Of a DNA stretch of 48,857 bases, positions 40,739-48,857 are shown piece by piece. Position 1 is the stretch's first letter; the number at the start of each line of letters is the position of its first letter. The notes below the pieces were generated by a model. That model saw nothing but the letters and a program-made list of their open reading frames with translations, searched no databases and was not told where the DNA came from. The translations under genes were made by a program, and so were the position numbers. Location of the stretch: the NCBI RefSeq assembly GCF_002093625.1, contig NZ_MRWD01000044.1, positions 1 through 48,857 of the forward strand, in the 5' to 3' direction. Source of the DNA: Rouxiella silvae. GTDB lineage: Bacteria; Pseudomonadota; Gammaproteobacteria; Enterobacterales; Enterobacteriaceae.

Positions 40739-41364
40739 TGGCAGCAAACAACTTTAAACCGTTCGCTACGGGTTCCGGCGCGAATATTACATCACAGGCA
40801 GATTGGGAAGCGCTTGCGGCGCTGGCGACTGGATTTTCGTCAGGCAAAGCATCTTCAGCTCAGATCAACAAAGCGTTAAGGCAAAGTTCATTTATCTCGG
40901 CAGCAGTCGCGCAATTCATTGCAAATACCCTGAATGTTGATGTTCTTGATGATGGTGACCAGGCGGGTTTTGTTACCGATCTAATCAGCGCACTGCGAAC
41001 CGACACCACGAAAAATCTACTCCCTGTATTCATTAGTCAAACCAATGGCTATATCGCCATGCCAGCCCTTCTGGCGGGAGTGAAAACAACTTTCTACATC
41101 CAGTTCGGAACTTTTACAGGGACCACGGACAGTACGGGCAATAATGGCGTCTACGAGAATTCAAACATCAACGTTGTGTGGCCGGTAGCTTTCCCAAATG
41201 CGAACCTTGCAGTAATTACGGGTGGTTCATCTGATGTTGGCGGGGTTGGTATGCAGGAAATGGCCTGGAGCCTGAATAAAGGAAAAACAGGTGGAACATT
41301 TGGCGTCCAGTGCAGAGCGCCATCATCATCTATGACAGGCTCATATATTGCCATCGGATATTAA
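40738..41364 (+). CDS. Tail fibre protein (short)
   Basis: A 208-residue protein: an N-terminal attachment part (FKPFATGSGANITSQADWEA) and a C-terminal beta domain of the gp53-like fibre type (NLAVITGGSSDVGGVGMQEM, then GGTFGVQCRAPSSSMTG). It lacks a long shaft, so it may be a base for, or an alternative to, the larger spike. The tail-fibre assembly gene follows after 12 bp. Confidence 0.82.
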   Translation: MAANNFKPFATGSGANITSQADWEALAALATGFSSGKASSAQINKALRQSSFISAAVAQFIANTLNVDVLDDGDQAGFVTDLISALRTDTTKNLLPVFISQTNGYIAMPALLAGVKTTFYIQFGTFTGTTDSTGNNGVYENSNINVVWPVAFPNANLAVITGGSSDVGGVGMQEMAWSLNKGKTGGTFGVQCRAPSSSMTGSYIAIGY

Positions 41365-41376
41365 CAGGAAGCCATT

Positions 41377-41853
41377 ATGCTTTTTTCTGAAACTACTCAG
41401 GCATTTTATGACAAGAATGCAAATTATGGCAGCAATATGCCTGCTGATGCCGAAGAAATTACCGGCGATGAATATGCGCAGTTCTATGCAGCCGTTAATT
41501 CTGCAAGACGAGTTTACAAAAGCGCCAGCGCTTTTGTTATTAGCATCCCTCAGCCTGATAAATATTACACATGGGATGAAAATACTTCCTCGTGGAAGAT
41601 TACCGCCGCCATGTCTCAGCAGCGAGACAATGACGCAGCAAGTGCTTTGAAACAAACGGCATCCTCTGAGGTGACGCGATCGAGCACGCTAATAAGTATT
41701 TTGTCAGACAAGGTCGAGTTACAGGACTTTTCTGGAGCAGAAACATCTGATTCGGTGACTGCGACACTTACCATCTGGAAGAAGTACCGAATAGATTGCA
41801 ACAGCGTGGTTACCGGGTCGGCAACTGAATTACCGATGGCACCAGATGCGTAA
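41377..41853 (+). CDS. tfa: Tail fibre assembly protein
   Basis: A 158-residue Caudo_TAP-type chaperone: IPQPDKYYTWDENTSSWKIT, then AAMSQQRDNDAASALKQTA and LTIWKKYRIDCNSV. The C-terminal WKKYRxxL-like motif is conserved in Tfa proteins. It assists folding of the fibre encoded just before it. Confidence 0.9.
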   Translation: MLFSETTQAFYDKNANYGSNMPADAEEITGDEYAQFYAAVNSARRVYKSASAFVISIPQPDKYYTWDENTSSWKITAAMSQQRDNDAASALKQTASSEVTRSSTLISILSDKVELQDFSGAETSDSVTATLTIWKKYRIDCNSVVTGSATELPMAPDA

Positions 41854-41936
41854 TCGATTGAGCTTACTAAATTTTTGATTATGCAGGAATTTTTTATTGA
41901 GGTGTCAATGAATATTTTTAATTCAGAGGTGGCTTA

Positions 41937-43844
41937 ATGGCTAACCGATACAATACTAACAGTGAAGTCCCCTCGAATACACTGCCAGACTTGAACGACA
42001 ACATGCTGGTGTTTGACGCGTTTGTAAATCAAGAGTCGGGGTCGGTAATATCAAGGAAGGGGGTAGACATCCCCGTATTACAAGAGCAGGTTGGCGGGCG
42101 AATTGATGCTCTAACCGCAGATGCTCAGGCGGCGCTTACCGGCGCTCAGGCCTCTGCTAATGAAGCGGCACAGTCGGCAGCAGCCTCGGGCATCATCGCG
42201 AATAATCTTGGACTACCACCAGGCGCAGGCCTTGTGGGATATAAGAGAGGAGTTTCTTACCCAGTTAACTCTGCCGGTAGTAAGTTAAGTCGTTGGATTG
42301 ATATCGAGGATTACGCTGATAGCAATGCTGCTTCTGGTGATTGGCTTAGTACCATCCAGACCGCGATTAATACTGCAATTAATGAGGGAATTACCGAAAT
42401 ACGTGGGCAGGGTAGTTACGCTATTTCAAATACTCTAAATATTCAGAATATCCAGAGTAAAGGCATAAACCTGTACCTGAAATCACTCAGCGTTACTGCA
42501 GATTTCCCGACTAATACCTCCTTTTGGGATGCAACCCCAATGATAAACGTGGGGGATATGGTGAGTAATATCACCGGGCTGAATATTTTTATTCAGACTT
42601 TAGATGGCGGGGGTAAGGCTGATGGTATCAGTGCGATCGGATATGGCTATGCATTGTGCCACATTCATGTGGGGTCTTTGACCAATTGCATTGCCGGTAT
42701 GCGCCAGGGTAAGCATCAGTGGCCTAATGCCTCAAACTATGTTACCGGTGATAACTGGGCCAATAACCGCGTTGGTATTTACCTTGCTGATGGGACAGGA
42801 CCCAATGCCCCAATAACAGAAGGCTGGCATATTGATATCAAATTCATGCCAGTAAACTCGTGGGGGGCTATTTGGTATCGCCGTTCCGGGCGTTATGGTC
42901 GGTTCAATAGCGATGTCGATTTCAACGGGCAAAACCTTTCGATCTACCAACTCAGCAATACTACCGGTCTTGATTTAATCTGGGATACGCAGCAACTTAA
43001 ACTCACTAACGGTACGAATACCGCAGAGTTTCTGTTTTATTATATGTACCAGGGTTATTTCTATATTGTCATTGGCGAGGATCATAAATGTTCTGCGATC
43101 GATGCCGAGGGCCCTCCTAGTTTCTCAGTGGGGGACACACTCAGCTGCACGACAATCAGCGGGGTAGCGCTCGGAGTGGGCACCGTTAATGTGTGTCGTG
43201 ATAATGCTTCTGGAACCAACTATTTCGATATTCTTCACGATTTTGAACGTGGGACTTTCGGGAAGATTTTGGTGATGTGTGGGTATGCTGCGGGGATTAT
43301 CGGAGGGATTCAACAGTCATCCAGCTTTCAATTCCAGAATAGCTTTAATGGAGCAACGGACAGCCTCCGAGGGTTCGGTGTAAGTAACTCAGGTTCGACC
43401 CTGGCATTTTATAATTATGCTATTTCAAATAACCCATATTCTAATATTACTTCAGACTATGTGAATTTTGAGAAAAAGCTTTACCTCAAAGACCACCGTA
43501 TAGTCGGCGGCGAGGTTGAGGCCGTTATCGCCCGGAGCACGACAGACTACACAACATTATTAAATTTTTCCGATACCAGCACTGATAAACGAGCCGATGA
43601 GGGCGCCAAGTTCCATGTGGAAATCCTGACTAACTATGATGGTTGTGGAGCTTCATTTAATATTAATGTGAAAGCAGCGGGTATTATTCAGGTAACTAAA
43701 CCCACCATGTTAAATGGTGCGTTTAAATTCCGCATAGTGACCGTGCTCAGTTCAGACGGTACCAGTGTGGTCGGCTCAGCGTTACAAATTCGCCAGGAAT
43801 CACAGGACTTTATTAGGTTTGTCATAAATATTACGAGGCTCTGA
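41937..43844 (+). CDS. Tailspike, beta-helix receptor-binding protein
   Basis: A 635-residue protein. An N-terminal virion-binding part (YNTNSEVPSNTLPDLNDNML) is followed by an Ala-rich coiled coil (TADAQAALTGAQASANEAAQ) and a pectate-lyase-like beta-helix starting near WLSTIQTAINTAINEGITEI. Such spikes bind and often degrade surface polysaccharide. A 9-residue reading frame (41908-41937) ends in the spike start codon (TAATG) and may couple translation. Confidence 0.87.
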   Translation: MANRYNTNSEVPSNTLPDLNDNMLVFDAFVNQESGSVISRKGVDIPVLQEQVGGRIDALTADAQAALTGAQASANEAAQSAAASGIIANNLGLPPGAGLVGYKRGVSYPVNSAGSKLSRWIDIEDYADSNAASGDWLSTIQTAINTAINEGITEIRGQGSYAISNTLNIQNIQSKGINLYLKSLSVTADFPTNTSFWDATPMINVGDMVSNITGLNIFIQTLDGGGKADGISAIGYGYALCHIHVGSLTNCIAGMRQGKHQWPNASNYVTGDNWANNRVGIYLADGTGPNAPITEGWHIDIKFMPVNSWGAIWYRRSGRYGRFNSDVDFNGQNLSIYQLSNTTGLDLIWDTQQLKLTNGTNTAEFLFYYMYQGYFYIVIGEDHKCSAIDAEGPPSFSVGDTLSCTTISGVALGVGTVNVCRDNASGTNYFDILHDFERGTFGKILVMCGYAAGIIGGIQQSSSFQFQNSFNGATDSLRGFGVSNSGSTLAFYNYAISNNPYSNITSDYVNFEKKLYLKDHRIVGGEVEAVIARSTTDYTTLLNFSDTSTDKRADEGAKFHVEILTNYDGCGASFNINVKAAGIIQVTKPTMLNGAFKFRIVTVLSSDGTSVVGSALQIRQESQDFIRFVINITRL

Positions 43845-43846
43845 AT

Positions 43847-44272
43847 ATGTCTGACCCCTTACAGGTAACCACCTTATTTGATATTGAACAGAACCACACC
43901 CCAGCACCGGGTGAAGTTGGAAAGATAGAGTCGCTTAACGGCGACCTCTACGCAATTAATTACTGGCTTGCACAGGCTATGAGTGCTGGCAGCCTGGCTG
44001 GCGTATGGGATGGGTTAAGCGTTGGCGGTCGAATTACACAAGACCCGAACGCGGCTCAACATTTGGGGCCAGATGTATTGACGGATCTTGCTATTACTCA
44101 GATATCTGACGTAACGGTTGATGATGAAACAGCTGCAGTAAAAGCAATTCATGCTAACCAACAAACTATCATGAATAACCTTAATAATATTGTGGCGGGT
44201 ATTAACTTGCGAACGCAAAATTACAATATTCTTCTCCAGTATTTGATCAACTACTCAAGTTTAAAAGCATAA
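43847..44272 (+). CDS. Protein downstream of tailspike, unknown
   Basis: A 141-residue protein (VTTLFDIEQNHTPAPGEVGK, then YAINYWLAQAMSAG and HANQQTIMNNLNNIVAGINL). The gap to the spike is 2 bp. The N-terminal residues look like a virion attachment segment, so it may be a second small fibre or spike partner. No family recognised. Confidence 0.72.
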   Translation: MSDPLQVTTLFDIEQNHTPAPGEVGKIESLNGDLYAINYWLAQAMSAGSLAGVWDGLSVGGRITQDPNAAQHLGPDVLTDLAITQISDVTVDDETAAVKAIHANQQTIMNNLNNIVAGINLRTQNYNILLQYLINYSSLKA

Positions 44273-44336
44273 CCAAGAAGTATCTCGAATTTATCAGGAT
44301 GTTTTTTGTGCTTTAATTCTCCTTTAAGGATTAATC

Positions 44337-44675
44337 ATGGCAATCACCGGAATATATATTTTCAACGGTATTACAGTTCCAGCGGCTTATGCTGTTATAG
44401 ATGCAATTGATTTCAGAGCAACTTCAGCATTTGTAAGTTTTAAAGTTTATGCATCAGTGGATGCCTATATCATGGGCACTCCACCATTGAAAAGCGTTCC
44501 AATGAATATGGCGTATGATGGTACAACTGCGCCAATCGATACTTTCGAGAATGCGGCGATAGCCTCGGGAAATTTTTCTGGATTCACAAAAACAGAAACA
44601 GTCGTGATAAAAGTTCCGGATTTAATGAATCGCTCTGAGGGACAATTAGGGGGCGCGGATCCATTGGTAAGTTGA
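44337..44675 (+). CDS. Last prophage gene, unknown
   Basis: A 112-residue protein (ITGIYIFNGITVPAAYAVID, then FVSFKVYASVDAYIMGTPP). It has a fairly good Shine-Dalgarno (TTAAGGA). Its beta-rich, short form is like virion accessory proteins at the end of late operons. Function unknown. Confidence 0.72.
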   Translation: MAITGIYIFNGITVPAAYAVIDAIDFRATSAFVSFKVYASVDAYIMGTPPLKSVPMNMAYDGTTAPIDTFENAAIASGNFSGFTKTETVVIKVPDLMNRSEGQLGGADPLVS

Positions 44676-44953
44676 TGTCATTTTCTTTCCCTCAGCTAGT
44701 TCGATGGCTACTCCAAAGCGTGCGTAAATATTCATGTAAAGGGCAGGATATAGGTTGAGGGAATTTTTTGATGATGATGTATTGATAGTAAATGCTGAAG
44801 AATCGATATCGAAAATTTCACGACGATTTTCGAAAATGGTAGTAACTTTATGATTTTAAAAGATTGCTAAGGACAGTGTTTGAGTGTAAAAAACGACCCG
44901 GCCTCAACCTAACCAATTGAATTTAAATGATAATTAATAGGTAAAGCAAATAA
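44676..44953. other. Non-coding right end of prophage
   Basis: About 280 bp without a convincing gene. It holds an AT-rich stretch with dyads around CGATATCG and TTTTCGAAAA (44813-44838), and a repeated GGTTGAGG word. These may be integrase or excisionase sites of the right arm, or fragments of a lost gene (a short leftward frame near 44735 reads like the beginning of a fibre-assembly type protein). Confidence 0.5.
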
Positions 44954-44977
44954 AGGAATCGTATTCGGTCTTTTTTT
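44954..44977. repeat. attR core
   Basis: The 24-bp copy identical to 2823-2846. Here the left arm of the sdsR terminator is missing (the sequence before it is phage), so no sRNA is encoded at this copy. Confidence 0.92.
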
Positions 44978-45045
44978 TGTGGGATTTTTAAAACAACGAC
45001 TTATATTAAAATCAATGAGTTAATCCCACCCTGTTGCCTCCTGTT

Positions 45046-46122
45046 CTACCCTGTAGGATCTTCTGCCGCCATTTTGTCGCCACTTTTGGCCGGTGTTTTA
45101 CTGCCTAAAATCGACAGTGGATTGTTAGTTAGGGCGTCTTCCAGATGGTCTGGAGCAAAGTGGGCATAACGCATGGTTACCCTGATATCCGAATGGCCTA
45201 GGATGCGCTGCAGTACGATGATATTGCCTCCGGCCATCATAAAATGACTGGCGAAAGTATGGCGTAGAACATGGGTCATCTGGCCTTCTGGTAATTCAAT
45301 GCCGGTAAGCCTGATAACCCGATAGAACTGTTTATAGCAAGGCTCAAAAGTTTTATCTTTGCAGGCCAGCAGGTCGTCATACAGGGCTTGGCTGATAGGT
45401 ACCGAGCGGTTCTTTTTGCCCTTGGTATTGATGAAGGTAATTTTATTGGGGGAGAGCTGGGAGCCTTTCAACTTGGCGGCTTCGCTCCAGCGTTCGCCGG
45501 TAGACAGGCAGACTCTGACTATGAGGGTTAACTCAGGATTGCCGTGAAGCTCGCATGCGGCCATCACCTTTTCGACCTGCTCTAACGTCAGCCAGGCCAT
45601 CTCTCTTTCAGGCTGGTCAAACTCGCGGATGTTTTCCAGTGGGTTAGGGTAGTTGAGTTCTCCTAGGCGCTTAAGCTCATTAAACACGGCGCGCAAAAAG
45701 GCGTGCTCGCAATTTACGGTGCCGGTAGTGACTTTGCGTGATTTCTCGCTGGTATTAAAACCGTTATCGATTAGGCCACGCAGGCGGCGATCGCGATAGT
45801 GCGCCCAGTCTTTTGCGGTGATGTCGATGGCAACAGGGTCACCCATGCCTTTGCAAATTATCCACAGTTTACCGAGGCGGCCTTTCTTGTCACTAAGTGA
45901 GCATCCATGCAGTTTGTACCACAGCTCGACTAACTCGCTGAGTTTGCGGTTATCTTCTTTTTCGCCCAGCCAAGGTTTGGCTTTGGCCTTATCAAGCTCA
46001 TATTGTTCGTAGGAGACGGCTTCGCCTTTGGTACTAAACTGCTTCCTGACTCGTTTCCCATCGCGTCCGGTCGGGTAAAATTCACATAGCCATTTCCCTG
46101 TGGGAAGCTTTCTAATTGCCAT
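45046..46122 (-). CDS. Second tyrosine integrase, P2-like
   Basis: A 358-residue integrase of the P2/186 type (MAIRKLPTGKWLCEFYPTGR at the start). Catalytic residues: R211 (STGERWSEA), H284-x-x-R287 (HVLRH), H310 (ILGHSDI) and Y319 (MRYAHF). It appears intact. It lies just outside attR with its stop 68 bp from the att core, the same orientation and distance as the first integrase from attL. Repeats CCCTGTTGCC, CTCCTGTTCT and CTACCCTGTAG between 45030 and 45056 may be its arm sites. It probably belongs to a second element inserted at the same site. Confidence 0.93.
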   Translation of the reverse strand: MAIRKLPTGKWLCEFYPTGRDGKRVRKQFSTKGEAVSYEQYELDKAKAKPWLGEKEDNRKLSELVELWYKLHGCSLSDKKGRLGKLWIICKGMGDPVAIDITAKDWAHYRDRRLRGLIDNGFNTSEKSRKVTTGTVNCEHAFLRAVFNELKRLGELNYPNPLENIREFDQPEREMAWLTLEQVEKVMAACELHGNPELTLIVRVCLSTGERWSEAAKLKGSQLSPNKITFINTKGKKNRSVPISQALYDDLLACKDKTFEPCYKQFYRVIRLTGIELPEGQMTHVLRHTFASHFMMAGGNIIVLQRILGHSDIRVTMRYAHFAPDHLEDALTNNPLSILGSKTPAKSGDKMAAEDPTG

Positions 46123-46256
46123 CGTACGACCTCATAAAAACATGAGGCAAAAATACTGTATATAAAAGGGTCTTCCCCTGTTGTGGTGGCTGAGGGCATT
46201 ATAGGGGGCAGTTTGGACATCGAAAATTATTGTACGTTACGACTGTTTTTGCGCCT

Positions 46257-46389
46257 TTATACTTTGGCTGGACGCAGGCGACGAAACTTACCGAAAGCCG
46301 GTGTTCTGATGCCCCGCCAGAGATAATCCCCAGTCAGATTGATATGCTCCCAGCCCAGCGGCGAAAAATGCGACTGCAACTGCTGTATC
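46257..46389 (-). pseudogene. tnpA: Remnant of Tn3-family transposase, C-terminal end
   Basis: On the minus strand the frame gives [16 protein letters not shown], then GKFRRLRP and a stop at 46257, the typical end of Tn3-family TnpA. Only about 44 codons remain. At its 5' end it joins directly to an IS1 fragment. Confidence 0.7.
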
Positions 46390-46546
46390 GCGGATACCTG
46401 AGTTGTTCATAACACGGTCAACAATTTTCTCATTCATGCCCGTCTGGCAGACGCGATAAGCGTAATTGAGCCGGAAAGTTCGACAGCATAACTGACAGCG
46501 ATAACGCCGTGCCCGTTAATGGTATCTGTACGTTCACATGACGCGG
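46381..46546 (-). pseudogene. insA: Remnant of IS1-family InsA
   Basis: On the minus strand: RRYRCQLCCRTFRLNYAYR, then [20 protein letters not shown] and DTA, matching the middle of IS1 InsA. The part before it (ERTDTINGHG) is in another frame, so there is at least one frameshift. The start and the InsB part are missing. Confidence 0.72.
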
Positions 46547-46787
46547 GTAGGAACAATATGCTCAAACGGCCATATCACCCGAGGCCTGAAGGTAATGTTC
46601 TCAGACCTTCCCGCCCACTCAAGAGTGAACCGGTTAATCTAGCGACCTCACGATGCCCCCAATAAATGGGTCTGAGCAGATGACCTCCTATTTGGAACAG
46701 CGAGGTAGCCCAGGCAAATTTGAATGTGGATAAACATCAGTTATAGTGATCAGTGTCCATTCACGGGCTAATATAAAGGTGCATAAC
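46547..46787. other. Intergenic, no gene seen
   Basis: About 240 bp with no supported coding frame. Probably more decayed insertion-sequence DNA. A weak ribosome site (AAAGG) at its end serves the gene at 46788. Confidence 0.5.
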
Positions 46788-47204
46788 ATGGTAGATAAAG
46801 AGCATTTACAATCTTTCGTTGATGAATTTTTCCTCCAAAATCAGGCTATTAAGCAGATTATCATTTTCTCGCTGAACGATAATGAAGTCTTGTTATCTAC
46901 TCCGGACTTCCCACTATCCACCGAGCTTTTAACCAAAGACATTATTCCTTACTTTGAACATCAAGAAGTATGGCAAGATAATCTCCTCGACGAAGGTTTT
47001 ACACTTAATTGGGCTGAAATAGATGTAAATATGTTTGATGCACCTAGCAAGGATAGAAAAAGCACTTTACAGTTCTTTAAAACAAACAATTTGATGGTTT
47101 TCATCATTTGCGAAGGCAGTGGAAATGACCTGGTATACGTAGGGAGAACGTTGCGTAGCGATCTCATAGATAGTGGATTTAGTGAACCCGAACCCGATGA
47201 ATAA
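46788..47204 (+). CDS. Orphan acidic protein, unknown
   Basis: A 138-residue acidic protein (IKQIIIFSLNDNEVLLSTPD, then VWQDNLLDEGFTLNWAEIDV and LMVFIICEGSGNDLVYVGRT). ATG 46788 is chosen for AAAGG upstream; the frame is open to 46746. It is AT-rich and lies alone among transposon remnants. Its size and acidity are like those of immunity or antitoxin proteins, but no family is recognised. Confidence 0.68.
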   Translation: MVDKEHLQSFVDEFFLQNQAIKQIIIFSLNDNEVLLSTPDFPLSTELLTKDIIPYFEHQEVWQDNLLDEGFTLNWAEIDVNMFDAPSKDRKSTLQFFKTNNLMVFIICEGSGNDLVYVGRTLRSDLIDSGFSEPEPDE

Positions 47205-47459
47205 GATTGATGTTAAATATACCATATAAGGCTATCTTCTCTGTCGTTATTAAAACGTCATGAAATAGTTCGTATAACTGATGGGCAGGTTGATATTCCT
47301 GGGAGAGTGTCCGCTTATTAATTTAGCCAGAGAATAGACCGTCCGCGTAATGGGGGCACCACCCGAGATCTTGGTTTTCACCTTGTGCCGGCTGAGACCG
47401 GCAGCCAGCGAGGGTGACCACCCCTGATAGAATTAAACGCCGTCCTCCTCCTTTTTTAC
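47205..47459. other. Intergenic, no gene seen
   Basis: About 250 bp, no supported gene. A dyad at 47387-47405 (GCCGGCTGAGACCGGC) is visible. Likely further remnant DNA. Confidence 0.45.
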
Positions 47460-47732
47460 GGCTAAAAAAGCGTTCTCCGCGGAGACGTTCCACGTCAGCG
47501 AGTGAAAGAAGTTTTCCGCACCATCATTGTCATAACAGCAGCCTTTACTGGCCCCGAGAAATAACATGTTCCGGGCGTTTACACCGCCAGAATCCTATTT
47601 TCAGCGCATCACAGGTCAACTGCTCTGTCATACGCGCGACATCGACCAGCCAATTACTGAACGAAACCACAAGTCGGTGCCCTCCGTCAGGTACAACTAG
47701 CCTTCGTTTGTGCGCAGATAAGATGACAGCCA
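47460..47732 (-). pseudogene. Remnant of IS3-family transposase OrfB
   Basis: On the minus strand: YLTEGTDLWFRSVIGWSMSR, then in a shifted frame MTEQLTCDALKIGFW and RCKRPEHVISRG, then CCYDNDGAENFFHSLTW. These are pieces of the IS3-type OrfB integrase core, including the region around the last catalytic Glu. The HTDRGxQY part is deleted and there are stops and shifts, so it is dead. Confidence 0.68.
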
Positions 47733-47829
47733 AAGTAGAGCGGAGCAAAAAACAGTCTTACCGTACAATAATTTTCGATATCCAAACTGCCGCCTATCGT
47801 GGCAATCTTGATTTTCTGAGGAGCCTGCT

Positions 47830-48857
47830 ATGGACGAAAAGTCCCTCTATGCACACATTCTCAACCTGTCCGCGCCGTGGCAGGTTAATTCTCTTTCCCT
47901 CGATAAAAATTCCGGTTCTGTGACAGTCACCGTCGGCATCGCTGCGCACGCACAGTTAACCTGTCCTACCTGCTGCAAATCCTGCCCTATACATGACCAT
48001 CGACACCGTAAATGGCGTCACCTCGATACCTGCCAGTTCACCACGCTGGTTGAGGCGAATGTTCCTCGCATTGACTGCCCTGAACACGGTTGCCAGACAC
48101 TGCCAGTTCCCTGGGCTGTCCCTGGGAGCCGGTACACGCTGCTGTTCGAGTTCTTTGTCCTCTCATGGCTCAAAATTAGCACGGTAGATGCGGTCAGAAA
48201 ACAGCTCAAGCTTAGTTGGAATGCCGTTGACGGCATCATGATGCGTGCCGTTAAACGGGGTCTTGCCCGGATAAAAAAGCCTTTATCGGCCCGCCACCTC
48301 TGCGTGGATGAAGTGGCCTTCAAAAAAGGTCATCAGTACGTCACCGTTATCTCTGACCGTCAAGGGCGGGCCCTTAAACTGACCGATGACCGCGGTGTTG
48401 AAAGCCTTGCCAGTTATCTGCGTAATCTGAGCGATCGCCAGTTGGATGAAATAAAAACGTTGTCGATGGACATGAACATGGCCTATATCAGCGCCGCGCG
48501 GATCCATCTTCCCAATGCCGTGGATAAAATTGCTTTCGATCACTTCCATGTGGCAAAAACGCTCTGCGCCGTTGTTGATAAAACACGTATGGCGGAAATG
48601 AAACGCATCTCGTCGTCAGACAGGAAAGGGGCACACCGCTCGCGCTATCTGTGGTTTTACGGTAAACAGAACCGGCATGGACGAAGGGCGGAAAGGTTGG
48701 AAGTTGCACGTCTGGTATTACCCGAAACTAGCCAATGTTGGGTAATGAAAGAGCTTGCCCGTGACCTGTGGCACCGGCGTTATTGTAAGCACACCCGTTT
48801 TAGTTCCACGCACTTTTTGAGATTTCCGTATTTTCGGCCATCAGCCTGTACTCTTCC
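47830..48857 (+). CDS. ISL3-family transposase, runs off the window
   Basis: An open frame of at least 342 codons to the window edge. TGAGGAG precedes the ATG. It has an N-terminal zinc-finger (CPTCCKSCPIHDHRHRKWRH, later CPEHGC), an ISL3 helix-turn-helix (STVDAVRKQLKLSWNAVDGI) and DDE parts (LCVDEVAFKKGHQYVTVISD, then SMDMNMAYISAARIHLPNAV with FDHFHVAKTL). The last 20 or so codons (after HRRYCKHTR, from about 48800) no longer look like ISL3, so the gene may be truncated or interrupted there. Confidence 0.85.
   Translation, partial: MDEKSLYAHILNLSAPWQVNSLSLDKNSGSVTVTVGIAAHAQLTCPTCCKSCPIHDHRHRKWRHLDTCQFTTLVEANVPRIDCPEHGCQTLPVPWAVPGSRYTLLFEFFVLSWLKISTVDAVRKQLKLSWNAVDGIMMRAVKRGLARIKKPLSARHLCVDEVAFKKGHQYVTVISDRQGRALKLTDDRGVESLASYLRNLSDRQLDEIKTLSMDMNMAYISAARIHLPNAVDKIAFDHFHVAKTLCAVVDKTRMAEMKRISSSDRKGAHRSRYLWFYGKQNRHGRRAERLEVARLVLPETSQCWVMKELARDLWHRRYCKHTRFSSTHFLRFPYFRPSACTL

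Larger units (their letters stand above)
2823..44977. mobile_element. Temperate myovirus-type prophage integrated at sdsR
   Basis: The element is bounded by a 24-bp perfect direct repeat (2823-2846 and 44954-44977). It carries an integrase next to attL, an immunity region, replication, lysis, packaging, head, contractile tail and tailspike genes in a regular order. I see no frameshifted or truncated structural gene, so it may be inducible. Cargo genes with different composition are inserted at several module borders. Confidence 0.95.

Noticed and set aside
44645-44735. Short leftward frame resembling the start of a fibre-assembly protein
   Set aside because: Only 29 codons, no ribosome site, and convergent to the last gene. 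At most a remnant.
46141-46175. LexA box upstream of the second integrase (TACTGTATATAAAA)
   Set aside because: Only the left half CTGTATAT is present; the CAG half-site is missing.

Overview
The window is a chromosomal segment of a gamma-proteobacterium of the order Enterobacterales. The left flank carries ftnA, yobA, yebZ, yebY and the small RNA gene sdsR; this neighbourhood is typical of Yersiniaceae/Hafniaceae-like genera, but the genus cannot be fixed from the sequence. The flank is followed by a complete-looking prophage of about 42 kb (2823-44977), bounded by a 24-bp direct repeat that is the 3' terminator half of sdsR. sdsR therefore stays intact at attL while the prophage replaces everything beyond its terminator.

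Prophage layout: a leftward early operon (integrase, excisionase, small unknown genes including a CsrA-like one, a Gp157-family protein, a recombination protein and a small protein with an SSB-like tail), then an immunity region with CI repressor and two matching operator/promoter pairs, then a rightward early operon (YdaS/Cro, YdaT, replication initiator with internal iterons, DnaB-type helicase, small accessory genes, DUF1367, DUF1364 and a DUF1133 Q-like protein). A late promoter and terminator lead into the lysis cassette (dual-start holin, SAR-like lysozyme, Rz with nested Rz1) and then packaging, head and a short contractile-tail module of the DUF3383 sheath / DUF3277 tube type, ending in a tailspike. 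The phage is therefore a temperate myovirus with lambda-like early control.

The most interesting signal is a candidate small antisense RNA gene on the + strand inside the leftward leader (about 7657-7777). It has an extended -10 promoter and a UUCG-tetraloop terminator. Its 5' part is perfectly complementary, over 14 to 21 nt, to the ribosome binding sites of five phage genes in both early operons, including xis and the recombinase. It looks like a second, post-transcriptional layer of prophage control, and the leftward transcript would be a full-length antisense (sponge) of it.

Cargo genes break the phage modules: an inverted two-gene cassette at 14215-15168 with its own promoter, an Ig-like protein, a DUF4145 protein, a secreted protein, and a membrane-anchored Mrr-like nuclease. 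These are candidates for defence or exclusion.

Right of attR a second, P2-type integrase lies in the same position relative to the att sequence as the first one, which suggests two elements stacked at the sdsR site. Beyond it is a patchwork of Tn3, IS1 and IS3 remnants, one orphan gene and an ISL3 transposase that runs off the window.
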